A DNA stretch of 64,000 nucleotides from Lachnospiraceae bacterium. GTDB taxonomy: Bacteria > Bacillota > Clostridia > Lachnospirales > Lachnospiraceae. How positions within the stretch are numbered: position 1 is the first letter of the stretch; the number at the start of each line of letters is the position of its first letter. The notes beneath the pieces were generated by a model. It searched no databases, was not told where the DNA came from, and saw only the letters and a program-made list of their open reading frames with translations. The stretch covers positions 38,463-102,462 of the forward strand of contig JAFYMC010000029.1 of assembly GCA_017556805.1 (NCBI GenBank). The letters run 5' to 3'. Of this stretch, positions 52,528-61,560 are shown one piece after another. Made by a program: the position numbers and the translations under genes.

Positions 52528-53833
52528 TGATTTGCTGAAACTGGCGTTTCGGAACCTGATGCGCCGGAAGGCCAGAACCGCCCTGACAATTATCGGCGTG
52601 GTAATCGGAACGATTTCCATTGTTGTCATGGTGTCCATCGGTATCGGCGTAAATCAGAGCTTTGATGAGATGATTATGCAAAGCGGAAGTATGACGATGA
52701 TCCGTGTACAAAAGTACGGGGCGGTGTATGACGAGGAAGGAAATTATGTGGATTCCAAAGAGCAGGTGCTGGACGATTCCACGGTGGAACTGATTCGGGG
52801 GATTCCGCATGTAAAGGCGGTATCGCCGGTCATCAGCCAGTATGCTTCGTTATACAGCGGAAAATACGAGAGCGGTGTAACGTTGTATGCCATGGATTGT
52901 GAATCCTTTGAGGCGTTTGAATTTCCTCCGCTTCAGTACGGAAGCTATCCCACAAAGGAGCATCCGGCCACGATTGTGCTGAGTCCGGAAAGTATGGAGT
53001 ATTTTTACTGTTTCAGCGGAAATAATTATCAGGAAAAAAGTATCGATCCGTTAACGGAAGAAGTAATCCTGCAGTTTCATAATTACCAGACGCATCAGAG
53101 GAAGAAAGAATTTAAGCTGGAATTTACGGATGTGGCAATGATGGAGCAGACGGATAATTGGGAGTACAGCTATAATATTTATATGGATATTGACTATTTC
53201 CGTCAAATCTGGAAGCAGTATTCCAATACGCTTACATTGGAGGACCGGAAGCGGGCGATTTCTGCAATTGAAAATTACGAAGAAATCAAGATTAATGTAG
53301 ATAATATCGATAACGTAGAACAGGTTAGGGAAGAAATCGAGGCGTTGGGGTATGCCGCATACAGTGAGATGCAGTACCTGGAACCGTTAAAAGAAACCTC
53401 TAATATGTTGCAAATGGTATTGGGGGCAATCGGAAGCATCGCAATGATGGTTTCGGCGATTAATATTGCCAACACGATGGTAATGTCGATTTATGAGCGT
53501 ACGAAAGAAATCGGTGTGATGAAGGTGTTGGGATGCCTGGTGCGGGATATTAAGCGTCAGTTTTTGCTGGAGGCGGGTCTGATCGGCCTGCTCGGCGGAA
53601 TTATCGGTATTCTGATTAGTTACGTTCTCTCTTTTTTGATTAATAAATACGGTGCGGGAATTATGGGTTCTCTTGTGGGAACAGGAACTGCGGGAGAGCT
53701 CTCCGTGATACCGTTCTGGCTTCCGTTTGCGGCAGCCGCATTCGGGATGCTGGTAGGACTTTTGTCCGGATATTTTCCGGCCAGACGGGCAACGAGAATC
53801 CGTGCAATCGAGGCAATGCGAACCGAAGGGTAA
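52517..53833 (+). CDS. ABC transporter permease, MacB/FtsX type
   Basis: 438 aa from ATG 52517, which overlaps the preceding gene; a TTG at 52508 is out of step with the AAGGA site. MacB topology: one N-terminal helix (RKARTALTIIGVVIGTISIV), a large extracellular domain (~50-300) and three C-terminal helices (MVLGAIGSIAMMVSAINIAN, FLLEAGLIGLLGGIIGILIS, IPFWLPFAAAAFGMLVGLLS). The motif YERTKEIGVMKVLG is typical. Partners with the ATPase gene at the start of the operon. Confidence 0.92.
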   Translation: MRISDLLKLAFRNLMRRKARTALTIIGVVIGTISIVVMVSIGIGVNQSFDEMIMQSGSMTMIRVQKYGAVYDEEGNYVDSKEQVLDDSTVELIRGIPHVKAVSPVISQYASLYSGKYESGVTLYAMDCESFEAFEFPPLQYGSYPTKEHPATIVLSPESMEYFYCFSGNNYQEKSIDPLTEEVILQFHNYQTHQRKKEFKLEFTDVAMMEQTDNWEYSYNIYMDIDYFRQIWKQYSNTLTLEDRKRAISAIENYEEIKINVDNIDNVEQVREEIEALGYAAYSEMQYLEPLKETSNMLQMVLGAIGSIAMMVSAINIANTMVMSIYERTKEIGVMKVLGCLVRDIKRQFLLEAGLIGLLGGIIGILISYVLSFLINKYGAGIMGSLVGTGTAGELSVIPFWLPFAAAAFGMLVGLLSGYFPARRATRIRAIEAMRTEG

Positions 53834-53858
53834 TTGTAAGGAAACTTCCTCTGAAAAC

Positions 53859-53887
53859 TTGCTTATTTTGCGAAAATATGGTATATT
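53859..53887 (+). promoter_or_regulatory. Putative promoter of HD-GYP gene
   Basis: TTGCTT (53859-53864) and TATATT (53882-53887), 17-base spacer, 29 bases before the ATG. Confidence 0.6.
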
Positions 53888-53916
53888 TTTAGTAAGAACA
53901 GAGAGGAGGAAGATGT

Positions 53917-55014
53917 ATGCGACTGGTTTCGATTGATATGCTTAAGCCGGACATGAAAATAGCAAGAGCGGTGTACAATCAAGGTGCATTGGTTCTTCCT
54001 GCCGGTCGTTCGAATGTGTCAAAGTATGTTCCGAATTTACGAAACATGGGAATCGAGTACGTCTATGTAGAGGACGGAAAGAGTGAAGGAATCGAAATAC
54101 CGGATGCAATTGCGGAACGTACCAGAAACAGCTGTAAACAGAAGTTACAAAGTGCCATGCAACAGTTCTCTATTACGGATAAGCTGGAGACCAGAGAATT
54201 GGAAAATTGTGTGGGGTCTGTTATTTCCGAAATCTTACGTACACCGGATGTGCAGGTGAGTTTGAATGATATTGCTTCGAATGATGAATATACCTATACC
54301 CATTCCGTGAGTACGATGGTATATGCGTTAATGATAGGGCGAAAGCTTAATTACAGCGAACAGAAGATGACGATTCTCGGTATGGGAACTCTGCTTCACG
54401 ACATCGGAAAGATGTTAATCGATAAAGAGGTTATGTTTAAAGAAGGAGAGTTGACCAATCAGGAATATCAGTATGTAAAGATGCATGCATTATACGGGTA
54501 TCAGGCGATGCGAAGGATTACGTCCGTGCCGGAGCAGGTACGTCAGATTGCGTATATGCATCATGAGCGTCTGGATGGGAGCGGATATCCACAAGGTCTG
54601 ATGGGGAGCGATTTAAACGAATATATACGAATCGTTTCCATTGCGGATGTCTATGATGCCTTGACAACAGACCGGTGCTATCGGAAGCGATGGCCGGCAA
54701 ATAAAGCAATGGACTTTTTGATGGAACGAAGCGAGAAGGAGTTTGACCCGGAACTGGTGGGATTGTTTACCCAGCAATTAGCGGTGTATCCGAACGGTTC
54801 TTTGGTACGGTTGTCCAATCAATATCTGGGTATTGTGGCGGATCAGAACCGAAGCATGCCGCTACGACCGGTGGTACGCGTGATTCAGGACCCGGAGGGA
54901 CGGGAGATTACGCCGTATGAGATTGATATGATGAAGGAGTTGAGTGTTACTATTATCGAGTCGGAGCTTGAGATTACTTTAGACAAGCCACCGGTATCTC
55001 CGGATGAACTATAA
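53917..55014 (+). CDS. HD-GYP domain phosphodiesterase
   Basis: 365 aa. An N-terminal DUF3391-like region (RLVSIDMLKPDMKIARAVYN) is followed by the HD-GYP domain with HD in LLHDIGKMLI, HHERLDGSGYPQGL containing the GYP signature, and DVYDALTTDRCYR. Such enzymes hydrolyse c-di-GMP to pGpG or GMP; here no receiver domain is attached. GAGGAGG precedes the ATG. With the EAL protein, two c-di-GMP hydrolases are in this window and no GGDEF protein. Confidence 0.93.
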   Translation: MRLVSIDMLKPDMKIARAVYNQGALVLPAGRSNVSKYVPNLRNMGIEYVYVEDGKSEGIEIPDAIAERTRNSCKQKLQSAMQQFSITDKLETRELENCVGSVISEILRTPDVQVSLNDIASNDEYTYTHSVSTMVYALMIGRKLNYSEQKMTILGMGTLLHDIGKMLIDKEVMFKEGELTNQEYQYVKMHALYGYQAMRRITSVPEQVRQIAYMHHERLDGSGYPQGLMGSDLNEYIRIVSIADVYDALTTDRCYRKRWPANKAMDFLMERSEKEFDPELVGLFTQQLAVYPNGSLVRLSNQYLGIVADQNRSMPLRPVVRVIQDPEGREITPYEIDMMKELSVTIIESELEITLDKPPVSPDEL

Positions 55015-55028
55015 GAATGAAAATAAAA

Positions 55029-55072
55029 AGGCTGTTACAGATAAGAATTCGTTGTATCTGTAACAGCTTTTA
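55029..55072. terminator. Terminator between HD-GYP gene and convergent subtilase
   Basis: AAGGCTGTTACAGATA pairs with TATCTGTAACAGCTTT, T-rich on the right and A-rich on the left, so usable in both directions. Confidence 0.88.
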
Positions 55073-55096
55073 TTCATGTGATGGAAAGAGACGGAA

Positions 55097-57376
55097 TCAA
55101 GTGTCCTGTTCGAATTCCGTATTTTCCGGATCGGGCTGTGGAGTAGGTGTAGGAACCGGTTCCGGGACCGATGTCGGCTCCGGCTGCGGAAGCGCAGGGG
55201 TGGTTTCTACAATATGGAAAATACATTGTTTGGACAATCCGCTTGAGGAACGAACGGTGACGGAAGCGGTGCCCGGTGCCAGGGCAGTCACAGAACCGTC
55301 TTCTGCAATGTAGAGAAGCGTTTCGTCACTGATTTCATAGGAAAGATAGTCCGTGGATGTAAACGGTAGTACCAGCGGAAGCAACCGGGTAGTTGCACCT
55401 ACCGGGACCGTGCACTCCAGGAGATTTAAAAACAGAGACTCCGCAGGAATTCTCTTGACCTCCAGGGTGTAAGTGGATTTATTACTTCTGTAGTCCGTAG
55501 CATAAATGGTATAGGTGGCCTCTGCCGGGGCTAAGAAGGTATAGGAGGTCTCCGGGTGCAGGTTTTCCCCTGCGGCCAAAAAGGCGCTTTCCGGATGAAC
55601 TCCCTCTAAGTAGCGGACACGTTTGATGCCGCTTTCGCTGTCATTGACGGAGACCGTTACCGTAAAGGAACCATCCGCGTTTTCTTCGTAGGAGGCAGAC
55701 AGCTCCGGCGGTGTGGTATCGTCCTGTACGGAATAGACATATACGGTTTCGTTGCCGGCATAGTCACTGCAATAAAAGGTATAGGTACCGGATTTATTTA
55801 AGGAAAGGATGCCGTCTGTTACGGAAAGCCCCATGGTGCCGTTGCCGAAATAGGAGACATCCAAAGCACCGGTAGCGTAGCGCAGGGTGCGAATTCCGCT
55901 GCCGCCTAAATCCTCCGCATCAACCGTAACAAGCAGAGTGGTTTCACGGTATTGGGTAGAGGCGGTCAGAGTCGGAGCAACGGTATCGTTTGCCAGGGAA
56001 TCCAGTGCGCTTACCACGAGGTATGCATCCGGAATGCCGGGGTAACGAATATAACCGGTCAGAGACTCCATCGGCTTTAAGGTCTGCAGGAGAATTTCCT
56101 TGATGTTTTGCGGATACGGGGCTTCTCCGTAGGCGTAGAGCAAGGCAGATACGCCGGAAACCATCGGAGCGGCCATGGAAGTACCGGAAAGGTAATGATA
56201 TTCTCCGTTTACGGTAGTACTGAGAATGTCTTGTCCCGGAGCCGCAATATCAACCGTGGAGACACCGTAGTTGGAATCGGAAGCCAGGGTACCGGTCTGG
56301 GTAATATTGGCCACCGAAATCATATTATCTAAGGTATAAGAAGCAGGATACAACGGAGAGGAATTATTGTTGCTTCCGGAGTTGCCTGCCGCCACCACAA
56401 ACAGCATGTCGGATTCCTTCATAACGGTCTCCAGGGCTTCGCTGTAAAGGGTGGTTCCCCAGCTCAGATTACAAATGTCGGCATTTGCGGTCTGGGCATA
56501 TTTGATTGCTTTAATGGCATCGGAGACGGAGCCGGTATTGCGCTCGCCGCCGTGAATCTTTAACGGAAGAATCCGGACATCGATGCCGGAGGCAACGCCG
56601 AAGACACCTTCGGAGGCTGCAATGATACCGGCACAGTGAGTGCCGTGATTATCGTTGTCTGCCGGGTCCGCACCGGTCAGTCCGCTGTCCGCTGCCGGAT
56701 AATGGCATACGGAGGAATCGTTGTTGTAGAAGTCCCATCCGTTTGTATCGTCGATATAGCCGTTGCCGTCATCGTCGATTCCGTTGTCCGGAAGTTCTGC
56801 CGGGTTGGTCCAAATATGGTTCACCAAAGCCGGGTGGGCGATATCTACGCCGGTGTCGATAATAGCAACGGTAACCGGACGACGTGCCGGCAGGCCGTCC
56901 AATGCGGTATAAGCTTCCGGAAGATTCATATCGATATCCGCAGCTGCGGTACGATGAACCGGAAGGTCATTGATATAGTAGATATATTCGCCGGTGTTGT
57001 GAAGTCCCCATAAACCGTCAAAATAGGTAGCGTCACCCATGGAGTAACAAAGGGTAACGGAGGAATTCCGTTCCGCCACACGGACGGAGGTATCGGCGTT
57101 TAAAAGCTCCAACTGATGGGTAAGGGAATCCGGAGTATCGCTCCGGCAGATACTGAAGTCGTCCAGATGGTCCGTTAAGGTCAAATCCGGACAAACAGAG
57201 GATAGGCGGCGTGCCGCTTCCTCGGAAGAAATATGGTCTTCCCACAAAATGATAAGTTCGCAGTCAGCAGAAAAAACACTGTCTCTTTGCGGTGCTCCGG
57301 AAAGTAACGGAAGCAACAACAGAAGAAACAGTGCCGGGATCAGTTTATGTAAATGATGTTTCAAACACTTAAGCAT
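55097..57376 (-). CDS. Secreted S8 subtilisin-like protease
   Basis: 759 aa. Signal segment KLIPALFLLLLLPLLSG, an I9-like propeptide region (~35-110), then the peptidase with D174 (IIDTGVD), H244 (DNHGTH), N332 (AAGNSG) and S400 (GTSMAAP), so all catalytic residues are present. A calcium-type DDDGNGYIDD loop (~201-210) is typical. Downstream come three Ig-like repeats and a Big_2-like domain (ISDETLLYIAEDGSVTALAP), and a Pro/Glu/Thr-rich tail without a sorting motif. It follows the FliD-like gene on the same strand after 98 bases. Confidence 0.93.
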   Translation of the reverse strand: MLKCLKHHLHKLIPALFLLLLLPLLSGAPQRDSVFSADCELIILWEDHISSEEAARRLSSVCPDLTLTDHLDDFSICRSDTPDSLTHQLELLNADTSVRVAERNSSVTLCYSMGDATYFDGLWGLHNTGEYIYYINDLPVHRTAAADIDMNLPEAYTALDGLPARRPVTVAIIDTGVDIAHPALVNHIWTNPAELPDNGIDDDGNGYIDDTNGWDFYNNDSSVCHYPAADSGLTGADPADNDNHGTHCAGIIAASEGVFGVASGIDVRILPLKIHGGERNTGSVSDAIKAIKYAQTANADICNLSWGTTLYSEALETVMKESDMLFVVAAGNSGSNNNSSPLYPASYTLDNMISVANITQTGTLASDSNYGVSTVDIAAPGQDILSTTVNGEYHYLSGTSMAAPMVSGVSALLYAYGEAPYPQNIKEILLQTLKPMESLTGYIRYPGIPDAYLVVSALDSLANDTVAPTLTASTQYRETTLLVTVDAEDLGGSGIRTLRYATGALDVSYFGNGTMGLSVTDGILSLNKSGTYTFYCSDYAGNETVYVYSVQDDTTPPELSASYEENADGSFTVTVSVNDSESGIKRVRYLEGVHPESAFLAAGENLHPETSYTFLAPAEATYTIYATDYRSNKSTYTLEVKRIPAESLFLNLLECTVPVGATTRLLPLVLPFTSTDYLSYEISDETLLYIAEDGSVTALAPGTASVTVRSSSGLSKQCIFHIVETTPALPQPEPTSVPEPVPTPTPQPDPENTEFEQDT

Positions 57377-57474
57377 AACCGGCCTCTTTCTGTACTACTA
57401 CTGATTGCAGTACATAGACTATCGTGAGAAAGTGGCAGTTCTGTGGCAAAATGATTACAGATTGCTTAAAAGGG

Positions 57475-58758
57475 TTAGCAATAATTGTTAAAAAGCATAC
57501 CGCTGTAAATCGAAGTGGTATACGGGCTGGTGCGTTCGCTGACAGGTGCACTCGGGTCCGGATAAGCTACCAGCTTCTTGTCGATATACCGCATCGGATT
57601 CAGAATGATGGATTCCAACCGGGTGTCAAGCGCCTTTAAGAAGGAAGAATCCGAACGGAGCACAAGCTCCGCATCACCGGAAACCGCGGCCTGATTCACC
57701 TTCTCCGGGTCCAGGGTAAGATACCCTTCCTCGTCGGCGGTAATGCCGATGGAACTTAAGGCGGAGTAGTGGGATGCTACCAAATGGGAAAGTCCCCGCA
57801 GCAAATAGGCAGAACTCTTATTTTCCTGAACGGTATTTCTGCCGGCCTGGATAAGGCGGTTATAGGAAACGGTAAATTCCTCCAAAGCATCGTAAACCGC
57901 TGCACGGTCCGGAATCGGATGAACCGTTACCGGAGTATCGGTGGTGTCACGGAAGGTAAGTAACAGTGTATCTTCGTAGGTAACCGTATTTTCCGGAGCT
58001 TCATAAGCAACGCCGTTGATGTGATAGCGGGCGTTTTGTGCCGGGGAAGCCTCCCGGTCCAGTCCGAACACTTCTACCAGGCCTGCATCGGCAGCCTCCG
58101 GCATGCCGGTGTCCGTTAAGGTAAAGGAACTCTTGCCGTAGATACCGGTCTGGCGGGCGGTCAGCTCCATACGGCTGACGCCGGATTCCTTATGATAGCC
58201 TACCTCGGCCCGGAGACCGATTCCGGTTTTGTTGATGAAATCGGATAATTTGCTTTGTAAATCGAAAGCGGAAGAGTCCGCTGCTACGTTAAAACGGAAG
58301 GAATACTGCTCCTGTTCGAAGGAAACGGTAAAACTGTAGCTGCCCTCCGGTAACGGGGACTTATCCGACGGTAAAAGGTGTCCTACATTCTTTTGCCCGG
58401 AAGCGAGATTTGAAACCTCTATATCATACCGGGTATGTTCCGGAAACTCGGACAGCTCCATGCGGTGAAGCAAAGAAGCCTGTACCGTATCCGGGGACGA
58501 TGTATGAACCCCGGCGTTGTGTAACATCGGAGTATCCTGTAATCTGCGGTTTACATCTTTCAGGGTGAGGGCAGATTCTTTGATGGAAAGTGCGCAAGCC
58601 TGCTTGCTCTCCGACAGGTCTATTTTGTAAAGAGGTTCGGAGGCTGACATTTTCACAATGTTTTTGTAGATATCGCGAAGCTCACGTTTTTTGTGGGTAG
58701 AATAACGGGGACTACGGGAAACGTAATCCTGCAAATAATAATTATACACGTTTAACAT
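57475..58758 (-). CDS. FliD-like (flagellar cap family) protein
   Basis: 427 aa from the ATG at 58758, behind AAAGGAGG. RYDIEVSNLASGQKNVGHLL and the phrase YNRLIQAGRNTVQENKSSAY match FliD N- and mid-domain regions, GITADEEGYLTLD is the usual FliD late motif, and the C-terminus IYSGMLFNNYC resembles the sGLLF-type ending with a terminal Cys. The N-terminus (YNYYLQDYVSRSPRYSTHKK) is atypical and the usual coiled-coil ends are short. It may be a second cap or a FliD-related surface protein. Confidence 0.75.
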   Translation of the reverse strand: MLNVYNYYLQDYVSRSPRYSTHKKRELRDIYKNIVKMSASEPLYKIDLSESKQACALSIKESALTLKDVNRRLQDTPMLHNAGVHTSSPDTVQASLLHRMELSEFPEHTRYDIEVSNLASGQKNVGHLLPSDKSPLPEGSYSFTVSFEQEQYSFRFNVAADSSAFDLQSKLSDFINKTGIGLRAEVGYHKESGVSRMELTARQTGIYGKSSFTLTDTGMPEAADAGLVEVFGLDREASPAQNARYHINGVAYEAPENTVTYEDTLLLTFRDTTDTPVTVHPIPDRAAVYDALEEFTVSYNRLIQAGRNTVQENKSSAYLLRGLSHLVASHYSALSSIGITADEEGYLTLDPEKVNQAAVSGDAELVLRSDSSFLKALDTRLESIILNPMRYIDKKLVAYPDPSAPVSERTSPYTTSIYSGMLFNNYC

Positions 58759-58915
58759 AAGCAAGCCTCCTTTCTCACTTAGTCTCATAAAGAGCGATAG
58801 AATATACGGTAAAACTGCAACACCGGGCCTCCTGCCGCAGGTGTCGGGAATGCTGGTTTGATAAAAACCGACAATTCCCCATATATATTATACACCCGGA
58901 AAAGAAAACTTGTAA
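58759..58915 (-). promoter_or_regulatory. Promoter and structured leader of the FliD-like gene
   Basis: Minus strand TTACAA (58915-58910) and TATAAT (58892-58887) with a 17-base spacer. The ~120-base leader can fold: GGGAA...TTCCC with inner GGTTT/AAACC, alternatively GTCGG/CCGAC, and ACACC...GGTGT around CCTGC-GGCAGG. Overlapping pairings suggest alternative structures. No riboswitch consensus recognised. The divergent asnB promoter lies just to the right. Confidence 0.5.
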
Positions 58916-58944
58916 AGTATTTTTGGGGAATATTCGGCTAAGCC

Positions 58945-58973
58945 TTGAAAAAAATGGGAAGAATTGCTATGAT
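58945..58973 (+). promoter_or_regulatory. asnB promoter
   Basis: TTGAAA (58945-58950) and TATGAT (58968-58973), 17-base spacer. The leader to ATG 59063 holds a small GCGA-AAG-TCGC hairpin. Confidence 0.7.
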
Positions 58974-59062
58974 AGTGTGAGGAGATTGCGAAAGTCGCGA
59001 GATGACGGAGCAATCCGTGTATTACCTTGGCATGGAAAAAGTATCTAAGGGAGGGCAACACA

Positions 59063-60901
59063 ATGTGTGGATTCGCCGGATATGTTGATTATAAAAGAGC
59101 AGAAGCACATCGGGAAGAACTGCGGAAGATGACAGAGGTTATTATTCACCGCGGTCCGGATTCCGAGGGCTATTACGAGGATGATGCGGTAGGATTGGGC
59201 TTCCGCAGACTCAGTATTATCGGTATCGAGAATGGCCGGCAGCCGATTTTAAACGAAGACGATAGTATGGTTCTGACCTTTAACGGTGAAATTTATAACT
59301 ATGCAGGGATTCGTGAGGAGCTTCGTGCAAAGGGGCATGTATTTACCACGGACAGTGATTCCGAGGTCCTTTTGCATGGCTTTGAGGAGTACGGACAGGA
59401 TATTTTAAAGAAGCTTCGCGGAATGTACTGCTTTGTGATTTGGGATATTAAGAAGAAATGCATGTTTGCGGCAAGAGACGGGTTCGGAATTAAGCCGTTT
59501 TACTATACGGAGCCAAATGGGGACGAGCTGGTCTTCGGCTCGGAGATTAAGTCGATTCTGCAGCATTCTTCCGTTAAGAAGGAACTAAACGAAGATGCGA
59601 TTTATAGTTATCTTTCTTTCCAGTTTTCCGCAAGAAGCGAGAGCTTCTTCAAGGGGATTTTTGAATTGCCTCCGGGACATTTCCTTACCTATTCCAAGGA
59701 AGAGGGCGTATATGTCAAGGAATACTGGGATCCGAAGTTTGATACGGATGAAAGTCTTACCTTAGAAGACGCGGTAAAGAAGATTGAAGATGTGTTTGAC
59801 GATTCCGTAAAGGTACATCTGACGGCAGACACGGAGGTAGGAAGCTTCCTTTCCGGCGGTATCGATTCCAGTTATGTGGTGAGTACCGCAAAGTGCCCGA
59901 AGACCTTTACCGTAGGGTTTTCCGACGGCGGTTACAGCGAGATTGCCTATGCGAAGGAACTGGCAGGAATTCTCGGTGTGGAGAATCACAGCAAAGTGAT
60001 TACCCCGGAAGAGTATTGGGATGCCATTCCGAAGGTGCAGTATCATATGGATGAGCCGGTGGCAGATCCGTCTGCGGTGGCGCTGTTCTTTGTAAGTCAG
60101 TTAGCAAGTAAGTACGTAAAGGTTGTTTGTTCCGGCGAGGGTGCGGATGAGTTGTTCGGCGGCTATAACGTATATCAGACCGTCATTGCAAATCGCGCTA
60201 TGGATTGGATGCCGAAGCCGCTTCGTGCCGCATTGGCAAAGGTAATGAAGTGTATTCCGTTCCGCTTTAAGGGTAAGGAGTATTTGATTCGTACCGGTAC
60301 GCCGTTGTCGGAGCGTTATATCGGAAATGCGTATATTTTCCGTGAAAAAGAGATTGACCGTTTGCTTGTAAAGCCGACAGGAAAGATGACGACGGCAGAG
60401 CTTACGGCACCGTATTACGAGCGTGCCAAGGATTTGGACGATGTACAGAAAATGCAGTATATCGATATGAAGTTCTGGCTCAGAGGAGACATTCTCCGTA
60501 AGGCAGACCGTATGAGTATGGCGCATTCCCTGGAGCTTCGTGTGCCGTTCCTGGATTATGAAGTAATGAAGGTGGCGGGGACCATACCGCTGTCATTAAA
60601 GGTAGATAAGAATACCACGAAAAAGGCTCTTCGTCTGGCGGCACTGAAGAATACGCCGAAGGCATCTACCGAGCGTAAGAAGCTGGGCTTCCCGGTGCCG
60701 ATTCGTGTATGGCTTCGTGAAGAGCAGTATTATAACCGCGTAAAGGAAGTGCTCCTTCGTCCTTATATGACCAAGCTGTTTCGGGAGAAGGAAATGGTGG
60801 CACTTCTGGATGCCCATTATGCAGGCAAGAAGGATTACTCCAGAAAAATTTGGTGTCTGTATTGCTTCGGACTGTGGTATGCGGAATATTTTGAAAAATA
60901 G
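59063..60901 (+). CDS. asnB: Asparagine synthase (glutamine-hydrolysing)
   Basis: 612 aa from ATG 59063, giving MCGFAGYV with the catalytic N-terminal Cys; the upstream ATG at 59027 would bury it. Glutaminase domain with HRGPDSEGYY and NGEIYNY; synthetase domain with SGGIDSSYV pyrophosphate loop, CSGEGADELFGGY and LRKADRMSMAHSLELRVPFL. Converts aspartate to asparagine using glutamine and ATP. GGGAGGG lies upstream. Confidence 0.96.
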   Translation: MCGFAGYVDYKRAEAHREELRKMTEVIIHRGPDSEGYYEDDAVGLGFRRLSIIGIENGRQPILNEDDSMVLTFNGEIYNYAGIREELRAKGHVFTTDSDSEVLLHGFEEYGQDILKKLRGMYCFVIWDIKKKCMFAARDGFGIKPFYYTEPNGDELVFGSEIKSILQHSSVKKELNEDAIYSYLSFQFSARSESFFKGIFELPPGHFLTYSKEEGVYVKEYWDPKFDTDESLTLEDAVKKIEDVFDDSVKVHLTADTEVGSFLSGGIDSSYVVSTAKCPKTFTVGFSDGGYSEIAYAKELAGILGVENHSKVITPEEYWDAIPKVQYHMDEPVADPSAVALFFVSQLASKYVKVVCSGEGADELFGGYNVYQTVIANRAMDWMPKPLRAALAKVMKCIPFRFKGKEYLIRTGTPLSERYIGNAYIFREKEIDRLLVKPTGKMTTAELTAPYYERAKDLDDVQKMQYIDMKFWLRGDILRKADRMSMAHSLELRVPFLDYEVMKVAGTIPLSLKVDKNTTKKALRLAALKNTPKASTERKKLGFPVPIRVWLREEQYYNRVKEVLLRPYMTKLFREKEMVALLDAHYAGKKDYSRKIWCLYCFGLWYAEYFEK

Positions 60902-60911
60902 GACTGATAGC

Positions 60912-60947
60912 GGGGCTGTCGCAGGAATGCGCAGCCTCCTTTTTTTA
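60912..60947 (+). terminator. Terminator after asnB
   Basis: CGGGGCTG-TCGCA...TGCG-CAGCCTC followed by CTTTTTTT. The stem repeats the GGGGCTGTCGCA/TGCGCAGCC sequence of the terminator at 46049. Confidence 0.88.
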
Positions 60948-61029
60948 TTTGCCTTATGCCCCCGATTTATGATATAATCATTTTATAGAGTGGTGTGTCA
61001 ATTTACCAATGAGACAGGGGGCATTTGCA

Positions 61030-61560
61030 ATGGGCGAAGTGTTGGGACTTTTTCTGGATAATTTGTTGGGCTTTGACGGATTGATTTTGCTGGCGGCGTT
61101 GTGCAATGTGTTTGCTTATCTGAACACGCGGAACAAAACCAACCGGGTGTATTACCATTTTAATGCCCAGGATAAGCTGGTGAATCTCACGGAGGATGTG
61201 AAGGAGGCCATCAAAGGCACCGCGAAGGCAGAACGGAAGAAGCTGACGGTGAACGAGCTGCTGGAGTACAGAGAGCAGATGAATCGCAGCTATGCCTTTT
61301 ATTGTAATTTTACCACCATGTTTCCGCTGTTGGGAATGCTAGGGACGGTGATTTCCCTGATTCCGATGGTGAATCTTATCGGAACGGAGACCACAGGGGC
61401 GTTTTTTGCGGCATTGACTTCTACCTTCTGGGGGATTGTAGCGGCGCTTGTATTTAAGTTTCTGGATTCCTTTTTGTCTTATAAAATCGAAGACAACGAA
61501 AAGCATATGGAGTATTTGTTGAACCCGAAAAAACGTAACGGACAGGAGAGCGATGAATGA
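61030..61560 (+). CDS. MotA/TolQ/ExbB-type proton channel protein
   Basis: 176 aa from ATG 61030 (CAGGGGG eight bases before; the ATG at 61009 lacks one). Three membrane segments: GLILLAALCNVFAYL near the start, and the pair CNFTTMFPLLGMLGTVISLI and FFAALTSTFWGIVAALVFKF that form the MotA/TolQ/ExbB signature, with a cytoplasmic loop between (~38-90). Overlaps the next gene by ATGA. Such proteins form a pentamer around two ExbD-type helices and use ion flow to do work across the envelope. Confidence 0.82.
   Translation: MGEVLGLFLDNLLGFDGLILLAALCNVFAYLNTRNKTNRVYYHFNAQDKLVNLTEDVKEAIKGTAKAERKKLTVNELLEYREQMNRSYAFYCNFTTMFPLLGMLGTVISLIPMVNLIGTETTGAFFAALTSTFWGIVAALVFKFLDSFLSYKIEDNEKHMEYLLNPKKRNGQESDE

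Noticed and set aside
58759-58885. c-di-GMP riboswitch in the leader of the FliD-like gene
   Set aside because: The conserved GEMM core is not present; only generic stems are seen.
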